From Ariolimax columbianus (taxonomy: Eukaryota; Mollusca; Gastropoda; Stylommatophora; Arionidae), in the NCBI GenBank assembly GCA_036924085.1, contig JAVGWX010000019.1, positions 12,824,196 through 12,888,195 on the forward strand: a stretch of DNA of 64,000 nucleotides. Direction: 5' to 3'. Positions 33,115-44,254 of the stretch are shown piece by piece. Each line of letters opens with the position of its first letter. Position 1 is the stretch's first letter. Position numbers and translations under genes: made by a program. A model generated the notes under the pieces. That model was not told the origin of the DNA. It did not search any database and saw only the letters and a program-made list of their open reading frames with translations.

Positions 33115-33970
33115 TCCTCTCTGGCTGTCACTCAGGTCCCTGACTGTCACTCGAGCCGCTGTCTGTCATTCGGGTCCCTGTTTGGTACTCGGTTTCCTGT
33201 CTGTCACTAGTGTCCTTGTTCGTCACTTTGGCTACTGATTGTCACTCGTATCCGTGGTTGTCTCTCGGACCGCTGGCTGTTACTCGGATCTTTGGCTGTT
33301 ACTCGGATCTTTGGCTGTTACTTGGATCTTTGGCTGTTGCTTGTGTCCCTGACTGTCTCTCAGATCCCTGTATGTCTCTCGGATCCCTGGCTGTCTCTCG
33401 GATCAATTGCTGTCTCTCGGATACTTGGCTTTCTCTCGGATCCCTGGCTGTCTCTCAGATTTCTATATATCTCTCGGATCCCTGGCCGTCTCTCGGATAC
33501 TTGGCTGTCTCTCGGATCCCTGGCCGTCTCTCGAATCCCTGGCTGTCTCTCGGATCCCTGTGTGTCTCTCGGATACTTGGCTGTCTCTCGGATACTTGGC
33601 TGTCTCTCGGATACATGGTGGTCTCTCGGATACATAGCTGTCTCTCGGATCTCTGTATGTCTCTCGGATCCCTGGCTGTCGCTCAGGTCACTGGCTGTCT
33701 CTCGGATACTTGGCTGTTACTCGGATCTTTGGCTGTCCATTGGATCCCTGGCTGTCTCTCGGATACTTGGCTGTCTCTCGGATACTTGACTGTCTCTCGG
33801 ATACTTGGCTGTCTCTTGGATACTTGGCTGTCTCTCGGATACCTGGCACTCTCTCGGAATCGTGGCTGTCTCTCAGATACTTGGCTGTCTCTCGGATACT
33901 TAGCTGTCTCTCGGATCCCTGTATGTCTCTCGGATCCCTGGCTGTCACTCGGGTCACTGGCTGTTTTTCA
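33115..33970. repeat. 19-bp minisatellite
   Basis: Unit TGGCTGTCTCTCGGATACT with CCCTG/ACTT variants, about 44 copies. Since 3 x 19 = 57, all frames stay open and produce repeating 19-residue peptides on both strands; not a gene. Confidence 0.95.
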
Positions 33971-34236
33971 TTATGAATGTGTCAAGTTAAGCAAGATCAC
34001 GTGTTAGCAGTAAACTTACAAACTATTGTCAAGCCATTATGTCAAGACGGAGAGTTTTGAAGATCAACTCCAAGGAACATGAACTCTTAGAACATCAATT
34101 CTATGAACGACAATTCAATGAACGACAATTCTAAGAACAACCACAAAAACTCAAAGAACAACTAAAAGAAACAACTACTCAATAAACAACAACTCAGTAA
34201 CAACTACTCAAAGAACAACAATTGTGTGAACGATTT
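33971..34236. repeat. Degenerate AACAACTC-type repeat
   Basis: A-rich stretch with repeated AAGAACAAC and AACTACTCAA words, probably an old short-period array in the intron. Confidence 0.6.
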
Positions 34237-34242
34237 GCTTAC

Positions 34243-35046
34243 CTACTGGTTCCACTGGGGGCACGTCCATTGTTAAGTCTGTTGTCACATTTGCTGAAAG
34301 TCGATCATAAGCCCACGGATCAACAGGGCCGGCTGTAGTTGTGATTTCAGGTTGATGAGGTGGTATTTCTTGAGGTGTAGGTTTAGGATTGGGTATAACC
34401 AGGGATGTTGGTTGCCGTGCCTGTTGCTGCAGAGGTTGTTGTTCAGGTATAGGCCGCCCCAGTGTTGGTGGACCTGCAGGTAGCTGTGGAAACGAACCAA
34501 TCCACGAGGAACCATGTGGTGATTGTGACAACCTTGTTGGTAGTGCCTGATTCAGAGGATTTACAAGCGGCCACTGAGAGTTCAGAAGTGGTGTTTGTGA
34601 TAGTTGTTGTTGGGGTAGAGGATGTTGCTGCCAAGGCTGTTGGTCATGATTCCAATGTGTATTTAGTGGTTGATGTATCTACATGGGTTGAGCTTGTTTC
34701 TGTAAATGTTGTTGTTGGTATTGTTGTTGTTGATATTGTTGTTGTTGCTGTGGCGCCCATTGTGGATGTCGATATTGTTGTGGTACACCTTGCACATTGA
34801 GCTGTTGTGGTGCCACATCAAACAAACCTGACCATTCTGAATGTGACTGTTGCTGTGGCAGTGGAGGTAGTTGAGGAAACGTTTGCATTCCGTTTGATGC
34901 ATGAACACTATTTTGATTAGCAGCAGTAGCGACAGTCTTTGATGCCAGCCTGATGGCCAGCTTTATAATCAAAGAAGACATCCCAACCGGCTGATTCCCA
35001 TAGCTGCTTCCCTTTGCGCCGGTTGCTGGCTGATTGACCGGAGTAT
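34243..35046 (-). CDS. Q/P-rich exon, 268 codons, with in-frame TAG
   Basis: Minus-strand exon of 804 bp with a strong acceptor (GATTGCCCCATTCTAG just upstream) and donor (CAGTAG/GTAAGC). Both splice boundaries are phase 1. Composition is Gln/Pro-rich: PQWAPQQQQQYQQQQYQQQH, LPQQQLSQTPLLNSQWPLVN, FPQLPAGPPTLGRPIPEQQP and, near the end, DPWAYDRLSANVTTDLTMDV. A TAG at 34679-34681 falls at codon 123; the same frame continues with clearly coding-like sequence for 145 codons on the far side. So this is either a premature stop in a dying gene, an alternative terminus, a recoded codon or an assembly error. No known domain seen; low-complexity Q/P-rich proteins include transcription cofactors and RNA-binding proteins, but function cannot be assigned. 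Confidence 0.7.
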
Positions 35047-35688
35047 CTAGAATGGGGCAATCAGAAAAATGAGCAATGTGCTGGTTCCAATCTTGGACGC
35101 CATGAGAGGATGGGGTACATCAGGCAGGAAAAGAGCTTGCAACAAAAGTGTGGTTACAAAATTTGAACACAAATTACCATTCTAGTACCGTACGGTACCC
35201 AGTCTCTTTATTCCTGTTGATCATTATATAAGTTTCTATAAACAGTTCTATAATTTCCTTTATCCTTTCAGTTAGGTACGGCAAATAAGTTATTATTTAA
35301 AAAAAACACATTAAAAAATGGTTTGCTTTACCAGCAGAGCTCAAAATAACTATCTAAATTATTAGACAACAAAGGAGCTGATAACATTTGACTATAACCT
35401 CTAGGTCTGCTTTCTGATATTCCTTGGCTTTGAAGGTACTGAGCAAAACCACCTATGCCCGTAGAAACTCCACTGGAAGTCAAATCATCTGTCAGATGTC
35501 AACGCATGTATTGGTGACGTCACTTCAGCCCCCAGAACACGAGAATAAGTGTTGGTTACATCATTGGGTGACTGTTCTTACGTGAAAATGTAATTAAATG
35601 AAGAATGAGTTATCATTTCTTGCTATGGCATTGGTATATCTACACTGACAGCTCCTCCATGGTAAAAATAGTAGGTGATAGTTATAGG
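35047..35688. other. Intron
   Basis: AT-rich sequence between two candidate exons; no other feature recognised. Confidence 0.5.
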
Positions 35689-35990
35689 TTAAGGTGTTGT
35701 GTTCGTGACTGTGGTTGTAGTACTTTGGTATTCGTAACTGGTGGTGGTAGACATTTGAGAAGTAGATGTTTCTTGAGTAACAGTCGAATTTGGGGGTGTG
35801 GTTTTTTGTGACAATGCCATATTGTCCCTCTGAATTTGAGCACTGTTTGTTACATAAGGATTGCGCTCTTTGTTGTGACTGACGAAACTGTTTATTATCG
35901 GTTGATGATATGTTAGACGAGTCTGGTTGAGGTTGCCCGGGACGGGAATCAAATACACGTTCTGTAGTGTTGGATTGCAACTGCCTGACC
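35689..35990 (-). CDS. Candidate terminal exon, S/T/N/Q-rich
   Basis: Minus-strand exon of 302 bp after an acceptor (CCCTGCTTTTGTCCAG). Read in phase 1 it gives SGSCNPTLQNVYLIPVPGNL, NQTRLTYHQPIINSFVSHNK and, at the end, TSYEYQSTTTTVTNTTP followed by a stop at 35689-35691. The entry phase matches the phase 1 donor of the exon at 40296-40934, so it could be an alternative last exon of that gene. A second frame (QLQSNTTERVFDSRPGQPQP onward) is also open and equally Q/S-rich, so frame choice rests on the splice phase. Confidence 0.45.
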
Positions 35991-36119
35991 CTGGACAAAA
36001 GCAGGGCTGTTTCGGCCGAAACACTCAGTGTCCCAATATATACATTGATACGAGTTGTGTGTCAAACAACAGCCGGGGTGATCAGGCTGCTTCTGTTTAG
36101 AGAGGGTTGTCACCTGGTA

Positions 36120-36335
36120 CGTAGGCTTGACATTTCCTTCCGTATCTACAGGGCTGGTTGATAAGTCACTTGATGGAACTAGTTCCTGCTGCATCTACGG
36201 GGCTGGTTGATAAGTCACTTAATGGAACCAGTTCCTGAGGCATCTTCAGCACTGGTTGATAAGTCACTTGATGGAACCAGTTCCTGACGCATCTACAGGG
36301 CTGGTTGATAAGTCACTTGATGGAACCAGTTTCTT
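36120..36335. repeat. 49-bp tandem repeat, 4 copies
   Basis: GGCTGGTTGATAAGTCACTT then GATGGAACCAGTTCCTG recurs every 49 bp. Since 49 is not a multiple of three it does not encode a repeat peptide. Confidence 0.9.
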
Positions 36336-37015
36336 CTGATCTCTATTGCTGTTATTTACACCAGGAAGTACCCTTACCGATGGGGATGCTACGACAGAAA
36401 CTTTTTAAACTGTTGAGCAGACCAGATGGTGACCTAGCTTCCAGAGTAGAACTTGCTCCTAGGGCAACACAATTGTCACGGGGATGACAAAACAAGAACA
36501 TGCAAGATAGTAGATGGCTGAAATAGGCAAAATGCAGTTTCCACGCATGCACAGGTCGCTTTAAATGACATTTTGGTATCTGCTAGTGAAGGAAATGCTA
36601 GTGTTGTAACTGTGCAGGTTAAATGTGTAAAGGTTTGCTGAAACTCAATATGTTTGATTGATTTCAATGTGCGTGTCAGTGTGCATGTCAGTGTGCATGT
36701 CAGTGTACATGTCTGTGCTGCGCCTTTTTTTTTTCGAAAGTGCTTCTCGTTTTCGTGTTTGCCCTTTCATGTTGTACGAGTTATCTGCCGTGTTCTGATA
36801 TCTTCGCAGACGTAGTTGTTCGTTGTTCTGTGATCGCACATGGCGTCTATAATGATCTCGCAAAGATTGCCTGGAACTTAAAGCCATCTGTGAGAAAACA
36901 AGTCAGTAAATAACATGTTCACGTTGGAAACGTTTTGATATTGAAAACATAGCCAAGAACCAGGGGGCGGGCAGCTATCTCCGATCCCGAGCACATAGTA
37001 GTTGGTAAAAAGAAG
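36336..37015. other. No firm gene; short GTGCATGTCA repeat
   Basis: A 12-bp repeat (CAGTGTGCATGT) lies at about 36665-36712. An 80-codon minus frame ending upstream of it starts exactly after an acceptor-like TTTTCTCACAG at about 36888; considered but not accepted as an exon because no donor follows. Confidence 0.4.
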
Positions 37016-37019
37016 TGTG

Positions 37020-37165
37020 TGAAAGCTGCAGTATCACTTTAGAGCAACAATAATTGTATGTAAGCTGTAGTATCACTTTGGAGCAACAATAATTGTATGT
37101 AAGCTGTAGTATCACTTTGGAGCACCCAAAAATGCGTTGAAGCTGCAGTATCACGTTATAGCAAA
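37020..37165. repeat. 39-bp tandem repeat, 3-4 copies
   Basis: AGCTGTAGTATCACTTTGGA then GCAACAATAATTGTATGTA; the last copy is diverged. Confidence 0.85.
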
Positions 37166-38285
37166 AAGAAATGTCATGAATTAAGATACAAATATAAACG
37201 TATTGGGAACACTGACATTGATGAATCATCGTTCGCATTCTGTAGGGGTTTGGAGTTAGACATAGGAGATCACGGAGGCGGGGACGCTTGATGGACATGT
37301 TTCAGAGTGTGCATACCTAGCAAACTATAAGAAGCATTTAACACATCCTTCGCCATATGCCAAAAGAAAATGGACATCTATGGGTTTGACTTGAATGCAA
37401 GTATGTCGTATCTGCTTTACATAACAATACATAAACATGAATATAAATGAGGTGAAATATAAGATGATGAGATGGGGAGGTAATTTTATTAAATTTCGTA
37501 TTACCATTTATTGATCAATTTGAATGCGCTCTCACTTGCTTTCACTCTCATCTCACTCTGTATAATACTTTTAAAAGAAAGGCGTTCTAACAAATTTAAG
37601 AAAATAATTTATTTGTATGCCCTAGTACGATGATGGAGAACTATCAAGCAGCAAGCCTTCATACAATCGTAGGTTACCGGTTTTCAGTTTTAAAAAAAAA
37701 CAAAAAGGAAAAAAAAAAACAACAAGCTCAGCAAAAATACTAAAGGCCAGTGTATGTCTTTTATTGCTGGGTAGACTATATGATTACAGTGAAAAAGTTG
37801 GAGTCGCGACACACAGCTGTACCTTTACCTGGATTAGTAAACGGCAAGGAGGGGAATATCCACAAACCTAATACTAACAAGTCAAAGTTGAAATGGCACT
37901 GCAACTTCTAATTACCGACCAGATGGTTTGGTTTGCACAGTGAAAGTCTATATTTTGGTTACCAGACCAATATGCCTGATTAAATACAAGGATTCCAGCA
38001 TTCCAGTCCTTTATATACATATATATTTAAACGAGATAGCTTCACAACTGTCCCGTAATAGTCGACTTGAGTTTGAATGAAAGATTATTTTATAGAGAAT
38101 ATATATTTATAAGTTGGTAGTGACCTATCGAAATGACACGGCAGACGTGACTTTAACATATACTCTCGAACAGAAGTTACAGAATTGTGTTTGTGCGTGG
38201 TGCTCGTTGCATCGTCGGAGTAGAAAATATCCTTGATTGAACAACGTACACATGTCAAATTCTGTGTTTGGCTTGAGAAATCACC
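37166..38285. other. No gene seen
   Basis: AT-rich intronic or intergenic sequence with A-runs at about 37690-37720. Confidence 0.5.
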
Positions 38286-38289
38286 CTCA

Positions 38290-38990
38290 TTAAGACACAG
38301 ACATTGCTTAATAAAGCAATGAAGAAATCGCAAGTATTTGAGTGCACAAGCGTTTCCGTGAAGTTCGTGCTAGTGTCGATGATGATGCACGAAGTGGACG
38401 ACAGCCAGCCTCGATCAACAATGCAAACATTGAGCGTGTTCGAAACGTTGTATGTGCTGACAAAAGACTTAGTGTGTCGAGAAAATAACCTCATACGTTG
38501 GAATATCAGTTGGAAGTTGTCACAGTATTCTCAACGATGAACTGCACATGCATCGAATTTGTCAACACATGGTTCCCATAACGTTATCTCATGAACAGAC
38601 AGAAACGAGATTTACCGTGGCAGGAGACCTAATCACAATGGCTGATCAAGATAGCGATTTTCTCAGCAACATGATCAGAGACCTGGTGTTTTTTGTACGA
38701 TCCTCAGTCAAAACGCCACACCTGTGAAAGGAAATCCCCCACATCTCCCTGGACACAGAAATTTCGATTGGACAAGAGCAGAGCAAAAGTTAAGTTGGAG
38801 GTTTTTATTTATTCCCATCCGTCTACCATAATTTAATTACTGAAGGCCGAAAAGCTAACAAGGAAATGTACGTTGATATCCTTCTTCGTCTAAAAGATGC
38901 ATTTAGAAGAAGACGACCAGAAAAATGGAGAACAAACAGACACGGATGTACGACCTTCTCTAAACGTTTACACCATTTTAATGTCTTACC
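38290..38990 (+). mobile_element. mariner transposon remnant
   Basis: Broken transposase on the plus strand. From left to right: the helix-turn-helix linker DDARSGRQPASINNANIERV, LHMHRICQHMVP, VAGDLITMADQDSDFLSNM, then after stops LITEGRKANKEMYVDILLRL and KDAFRRRRPEKWRTN, matching the order of mariner transposase (NKE-Y-V-LRRL...RRKRPEKW). The D-N-A-x-x-H block with a catalytic Asp is not found, and frameshifts and stops break the frame, so it is inactive. Confidence 0.85.
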
Positions 38991-39239
38991 GATTCTGACT
39001 GTCTCTTAACCATATTATGATTGCAGTCTTTTGTAAATTTATGCAGGTTTCACGCCTTCTTTCACAAAAGACTTCATCAAAACACGCTGTTTCATGCAAG
39101 CACTAACAGTGTTGTTGGCCATTTGTATTATCTGTCACGTGACTGGCCCATGGCAAGTAGACCACCTAGCAATAATAGGACACAAGTGCCTCTAACTAAC
39201 GATAGCATTTCCAACACGCGTTAACCCATGCAGGTAGAA
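38991..39239. other. No gene seen
   Basis: Unassigned sequence between two mobile elements. Confidence 0.4.
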
Positions 39240-40138
39240 CTAGAACAAAAAGTCCTGGATTGATGTGAACGACCTTCGTATAACAATTGGCAGCACTCTC
39301 TTAAGGGAGAGTACAATTGACACAGAGGTCAGCAACATAATCTCCAAGACCAGTGCTGATTTTGGGAGGCTGAACAACAGCGTAGGTGATAAAGAGGGAT
39401 CTTAGCCTTGACACGAAACTACCGAGCCGTAGAGCTCACTACCCTTCTGTATACCAGGAAGACGTGGACTGTGTACAGCAGGCACGCTAGGAAAATAAAC
39501 CATTTCAATACAAGCTATATCTGCAGATTGTCAAAAATACAATTGCAGGATAGGGTACCATATACCAAGATCATTATAAGGACCAAAATATCGAACATCC
39601 ACACACTGCTACAGATTATCCAGATCAGGTGGGCCGGCTACGTCGTGCGCGTGCCGGCTACGTCGTGCGCGAGCCGGCTACGTCGTGCGCATGCCAGACA
39701 ATCGTATCCCCAAACAACTAATGTATGGCTAGCTGAAAGAGGACATGCGTTTGGTCGGTTGGCAAAAAAAGGGCTTCAAAGACTCCCTCAAAAATATCTG
39801 ACACGCTTCAATATTGACGTAAACTCATGGGAATGTCTGGCACAGAAGCGCCAAGCATGGCGTAGAACCACCTTCATAACCGCCAAGCATGGCGTAGAAC
39901 CACCTTCAGAAGCGCCAAGCATGGCGTAGAACCACCTTCAGAACCGCCAAGCATGGCGTAGAACCACCTTCAGAAGCGCCTCCATTGCTGAGGAATGCCG
40001 GATCTCAGAGGCGCAGATAAAAAGTGCTGTGTGCTGCGACAAAACAACTGAAACTCGTATGCTAAACTCATACCTTAAATGTGGAAGGTGTTTCTGTGCC
40101 AGAATTAGAATGTACAGACACTTCCGGACCAACTGGTG
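39240..40138 (+). mobile_element. Zinc-finger-tailed LINE 3' end with internal duplications
   Basis: Same family as 6875-7502, plus strand. Frame 39408-39929: ELTTLLYTRKTWTVYSRHAR, LQIIQIRWAGYVVRV and LTRFNIDVNSWECLAQKRQA; the degenerate C-terminal finger CGRCFCARIRMYRHFRT lies at about 40083-40132. Two in-place tandem amplifications occurred in the coding part: CCGGCTACGTCGTGCGC three times at 39632-39692, and a unit of about 33 bp (AAGCATGGCGTAGAACCACC) four times at 39850-39978. They destroy the normal reading. Confidence 0.85.
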
Positions 40139-40295
40139 AGGTTCAACACAACATGTCTGACTGTTGTTGTCATCATCGCTGCATGCGATGGATGGCTTTT
40201 GCTATTGATATGCATGGGTTACATTTTGAAGGCCATTTTGTATGAAAAAATAATTGTGTTTCCACAAGATAATGAGTATGTAGATAGCTTCTCAC

Positions 40296-40934
40296 CTGTC
40301 ACAGCAGTTGATTGTGGAGTTGGTTCTTGTGGTTCTGGTGGTTCGATGTCGGTCAGTGTTTGTGCGTTGTTAGATGGTTGATGCTGGGCTAGTAAAGAGC
40401 TCTGCTGCTCGTTAATAGGTTGTTGTCGCTTACGATGCTGCTTCTGTAGATAGTACTGCTGGTTTTGTTGCTGGTTGTACGGTGATGAAGCTCCCGATGC
40501 GGTTTGAGCTACGTTCTGTGCGTAATAACTTGCGTACTGGAGGCTTGCAGGAGTCGGGGCAACTACTTGGGTTTGTCGTGATGCAGCTGAGGAGCGGGCC
40601 GAGTTGTAAGCAGCAAGTTGTTGTTGGTAAGCGGTCTGTGCCACCGTCTGCTGTTGTTGCATGCGTTGGTGCTGTTGCAGTTTGTGTTGCTTTTGTTGGT
40701 GCAATTGCTGTTGCTTTAGTTGCTGTTGTTGTAGTTGTTGTTGTTGTAGTTGTTGTTGTTGTAGTTGTTGTTGTTGCACCTCCTTTTGTTGCACTTGTTG
40801 TTGGTAGTAGTATCGCTTCCACGCATCTGTATTATGCTGTTGTAATTGTTGCTGCGGTTGCTGGGCAGGATATGACCAAGACGGTGGTGGTTCATCGCCG
40901 TAATACTGGGCCTTTGTAAGGTCCCACGCCAACA
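40296..40934 (-). CDS. Poly-Q exon of Q/P-rich gene
   Basis: Minus-strand exon of 639 bp (213 codons) with an acceptor (TTTCCATTGCTGTAG) and a consensus donor (ACAG/GTGAGA), both phase 1, and no internal stop. It starts LAWDLTKAQYYGDEPPPSWS, then has a long Gln tract (QQQLQQQQLQQQQL type, mixed CAA and CAG codons), a Tyr/Ala/Ser/Gln section LQYASYYAQNVAQTASGASS and an acidic Pro end TLTDIEPPEPQEPTPQSTAV. The mixed Gln codons argue against a simple CAG expansion. Function unknown. This is the most 5' exon of the gene that I can recognise in the window. Confidence 0.7.
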
Positions 40935-41063
40935 CTACAGCAATGGAAACATAATAACAATTATTGTAGCTGCAAAACATGCAATGAAACAATCGTGTAT
41001 ATGTACGTGCATGTGTGTTTGTGTATATATGTATGCATGAATATGTATATAAATATTTTTTTA

Positions 41064-41066
<3 letters not shown>

Positions 41067-41126
<60 letters not shown>
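41067..41126. repeat. (TA)n microsatellite
   Basis: About 30 TA units. Confidence 0.95.
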
Positions 41127-41130
<4 letters not shown>

Positions 41131-41599
41131 TATACCACAATTTTGAATATGAATATACGTATTTATATTTGACTAAAGATTTTATAACTGGCGAATAGAA
41201 GGATACATTCAGCTGAATTTTTCACTGAACACGTTTTTGCTGATTTCTAGAGAAACACAATTATTTCAAGTGGCTATGGAAATTATTGAACGCAATTAGA
41301 GTCCAAACAGTTGAGATGTGTTGGTCATATAAAAGAAACAACCTTACATTTTGTCTGGCAACGACAACCTAACTGAAAATAAAGTGTACACGGGCCATAT
41401 GAAAGTAGCGTTATAAGACAATTTAATTAAAATAATTAATAAATCGACCAATCGATCAATCAATCAATCAATCTAAATCTTTTATTTCATGACCGTAAAA
41501 ATGTTCTCAGCCAAAAAAACTCTCGGTATATTTGTACTCTGCACTCTTCACCATCATAGACCACTACAACTACAAATGACCTCGATATTACAATATAAG
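41127..41599. other. No gene seen
   Basis: AT-rich; (AATC)n at about 41450-41473. Confidence 0.5.
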
Positions 41600-42062
41600 A
41601 ACGATACAATGGTTACTAAAAGAATACTAAACATCACAATACTCATACCCATATTGTGCAATGAGTGTCAGAATTGGACATTAATAAACAAAGATAAAAG
41701 AAACATGACAGCAGCAAAGATGAAATGCCTGTGTAGAATGTTTGGAGTAACAAGAATGCATAAAATCAGAAATGAAGATGTAATGAGACAAGTTTGTACA
41801 TAACCAGTGCTAGACCTCATCAAGAGACAGGAAACCAAATGGTTCGACCACGTGACACGACAAACACCAGATAGTATCCTTCAGAAAGCAATGCTACACC
41901 GATACAATGGTAACAAAGCCAAAGGTCGACCCTGAAAAGGATGGAAAGCAGAAATAACAGCAGCAGTAAAGCTCCCAATATACGAACCGCAAACTAGGGC
42001 CTGGTTAAGAAACCTCTTCATAACATGACGATGAAAGGCATAACCAGGCCAAAAAAGCGAAA
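41600..42062 (+). mobile_element. LINE C-terminal fragment
   Basis: Plus strand: ITILIPILCNECQNWTLINK, then MTAAKMKCLCRMFGVTRMHK and IRNEDVMRQV, then past a stop KWFDHVTRQTPDS and KGRP. This is the post-RT region of another LINE family with stops. Confidence 0.8.
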
Positions 42063-42364
42063 AGAGAGAAAGAGAGAAGATCACTGCAGTCCTGTTTTTC
42101 TAAAGTTAATGACCAGTTCTCTGGTCCAATTGTCTTTGTCTGTCCCGTTTCGTCTGTCCAGATTTTCTCTTACCCCTTGGATTCCAGATCAGCGCATATC
42201 TTACAAAGTCGTTCAGCTTATTTCGTATTTCTAGGAATTATCTAAAGAATTTCCCAATCCTGATCCAGGGCCTTTACATAATTGTCCATTAATCCAGTTT
42301 TGACGAAGAGAGAAAGGAATACGATCTTGCTGGATTCTACATTTGGCTTGTCTTCGTTCATTCT

Positions 42365-42700
42365 CAATCTCCCACTACCAAACACTGAAAGTAAGTAGCA
42401 TAATGTAGTCCAGAGAATGGAATACGTTGTGTCGTAGTTTACAGCTTGACTGCGATATTTGCACATTTCTGTCCAACACATCCGACTTCAGCAAGGATTT
42501 TCTGAGTACTGGGTTAGCATTCCCTCTTCGACCCCTTCTCCTTAGCCACTCTGCCCTGCTGCAGTCTGTTATCCAGGATCACCGCGTGGAGGTGTAGAAG
42601 GGTCTTGGCAGCTTTGGTTCGCTGGCCCTGACGCTAGCAGTCAGCTATGGGTCGCTGACCACTGCAGCTCATGGGCTGCTCAGCATCTTGATCCCGGATT
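42365..42700 (+). repeat. Dispersed repeat, copy 1
   Basis: Shared with 43255-43600: GAATACGTTGTGTCGTAGTT, GACTGCGATATTT, CACATCCGACTTCAGCAAG, GGTTAGCATTCCCTCTTCGA, TGACGCTAG and GCTGCTCAGCA. The two copies are direct, about 890 bp apart and roughly 75-80 percent identical. Confidence 0.8.
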
Positions 42701-43254
42701 CTAGAATTGATTCGTTAAGTACATTCATTTTGTTCCGGTCCAAGTGCGTTTTATGGGCCAATCATTATTCTTGTAATGAGAAGTTATAGCACGGCTGTCC
42801 GAAAGGCATACGGAACAGCAGCACCTTGTATAACCCTACTGTAACCCCATCAAGATGGAAATGATCTCCAGGTCACCACACTGTAATTTATATTTAAATG
42901 ACTTGATAATGTATAACCGCTTCTACGTGTTGCTGCAAGTTTCTTTAATGTTAACTGCATACCCGAGTGGAACATATTGCAGAACATTACTATTATGAAG
43001 CAGCACAGCTCCAGAGCTCGACTTGGATGAATCAATGAACAGCCTATAATCGTCGTCTTTGTAGTTGGTTTGCAGTACTGACATCAGAACCACTATATCA
43101 ATGCAACCAATAAGGATTTCTGTAATTTTTTAAAATTGAAACATTTATACAGCAAACATTCACAAGGCATCTTGAGATACACGTATGCACTCATAGAATC
43201 CACTGTGCGAATAATAACACGAGGTCTTCTTCTTCTTTTTCGTCGCTCGTTCTC
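42701..43254. other. No gene seen
   Basis: Unassigned. Confidence 0.5.
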
Positions 43255-43600
43255 AAACACTTGCTACCAAACCATGAAAAGAGATTTGCAAATATCAGGA
43301 TGTTGTCCGTAGAACGGAATGCGTTGTGTTGCAATTTACAGCTTAACTGCGATATTTCCACCTGTCGGTCCGACACATCCGACTTCAGCAAGCATTTTTG
43401 GGCATCGGGTTAGTCTTCCCTCTTCGATCCCTTCTCCTTATCCAGTCTGCTCTTTTGTTAGCGTGTTATGAAGGATCAATGCGTAGAAGTTGAGAAGGGT
43501 CTTGTCAGCTCTGGGTCGCTGGTCCTGACGCTAGAATTCAGATTTGGATGTCTGACTGCTACAGCTCATGCGCTGCTCAGCACCTTGATCTCACAACAAG
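43255..43600 (+). repeat. Dispersed repeat, copy 2
   Basis: Counterpart of 42365-42700; contains CCGACACATCCGACTTCAGC and GCTCATGCGCTGCTCAGCAC. Confidence 0.8.
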
Positions 43601-43773
43601 AAGTGAATATTGTTGCAACGACTGCTATATATTGTGTCACCCAATTGCTGCTCAAAGTTATCCGTCTTGTGAGGAATTACGGGCTCGACATATCGGACTT
43701 AAGGTGAAGTCCATCCATTCTCACCGAACTCCTCCCTCTTTACCTCTCTCCCTCTCTACCTCTCTCCCCCTCT

Positions 43774-43932
43774 ACCTCTCTCCCTCTCTACCTCTCTACC
43801 TCTCTCCTTTACACTGAAAACTAGATCTAATTTGCGATTTGAGTCCATTTTCCTGGTCAGTACGTGGAAATTAGTTTGACAAAAGCTATTTTTGCCTGAC
43901 AAACACATTGGCGGTTGTCCAGTGATTAATCG
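43774..43932 (-). repeat. Left arm of 159-bp perfect inverted repeat
   Basis: Reverse complement identical, as far as I can read, to 50138-50296. It starts in a CCTCTCTA-type pyrimidine tract and runs to GATTAATCG. The minus frame contains ITGQPPMCLSGKNSFCQTNF in both copies, but no protein family is recognised. Confidence 0.9.
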
Positions 43933-44254
43933 TAAACTTAAAGCAATTACCTGTTCTCTGTGCAGATGTGCACTATGCCTAAGGTCCAACAGCCGAACTT
44001 TGCACAATGTGAAAGCACCATGGTCAGTAAAAGGGAGCAGAGTGAGAAACAAAAAAGTTCACACATAATGTAGGAACAGCGCTATGCATGTCAGATATGG
44101 CCAGAGAGGAAAATTCAGTGGTTTAGTACATCTGATATAACGGTTTACAACTTGTACGCGACACGAGTCTGCAACACGAAATAGCAGGGCTTCAAAGCAA
44201 GATATCAACCAAGAAAAAAAAATTAAATGTCGATGTTAAAGAAACATTGTGAAG
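43933..44254. other. No gene seen
   Basis: Unassigned. Confidence 0.5.

Noticed and set aside
32165..34007. Hydrophobic repeat protein frames (LYRVALFLLGFSYVY and LAVSRILGCLSDTW types)
   Set aside because: 45-bp and 19-bp arrays; hydrophobicity is a translation artefact.
34443..34800. Val-rich plus frame (VVVGIVVVDIVVV) opposite the Q/P-rich exon
   Set aside because: Antisense shadow of Gln/Thr codons; the minus strand has the splice sites.
36645..36888. 80-codon minus frame MALSSRQSLRDHYRRHVRSQ starting right after an acceptor-like TTTTCTCACAG
   Set aside because: No donor follows, it ends in a 12-bp repeat, and the phase 1 frame expected from the neighbouring exons stops after 13 codons.
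40430..40919. Poly-Thr and poly-Val frames opposite or shifted to the poly-Q exon
   Set aside because: Register shadows of CAA/CAG repeats.
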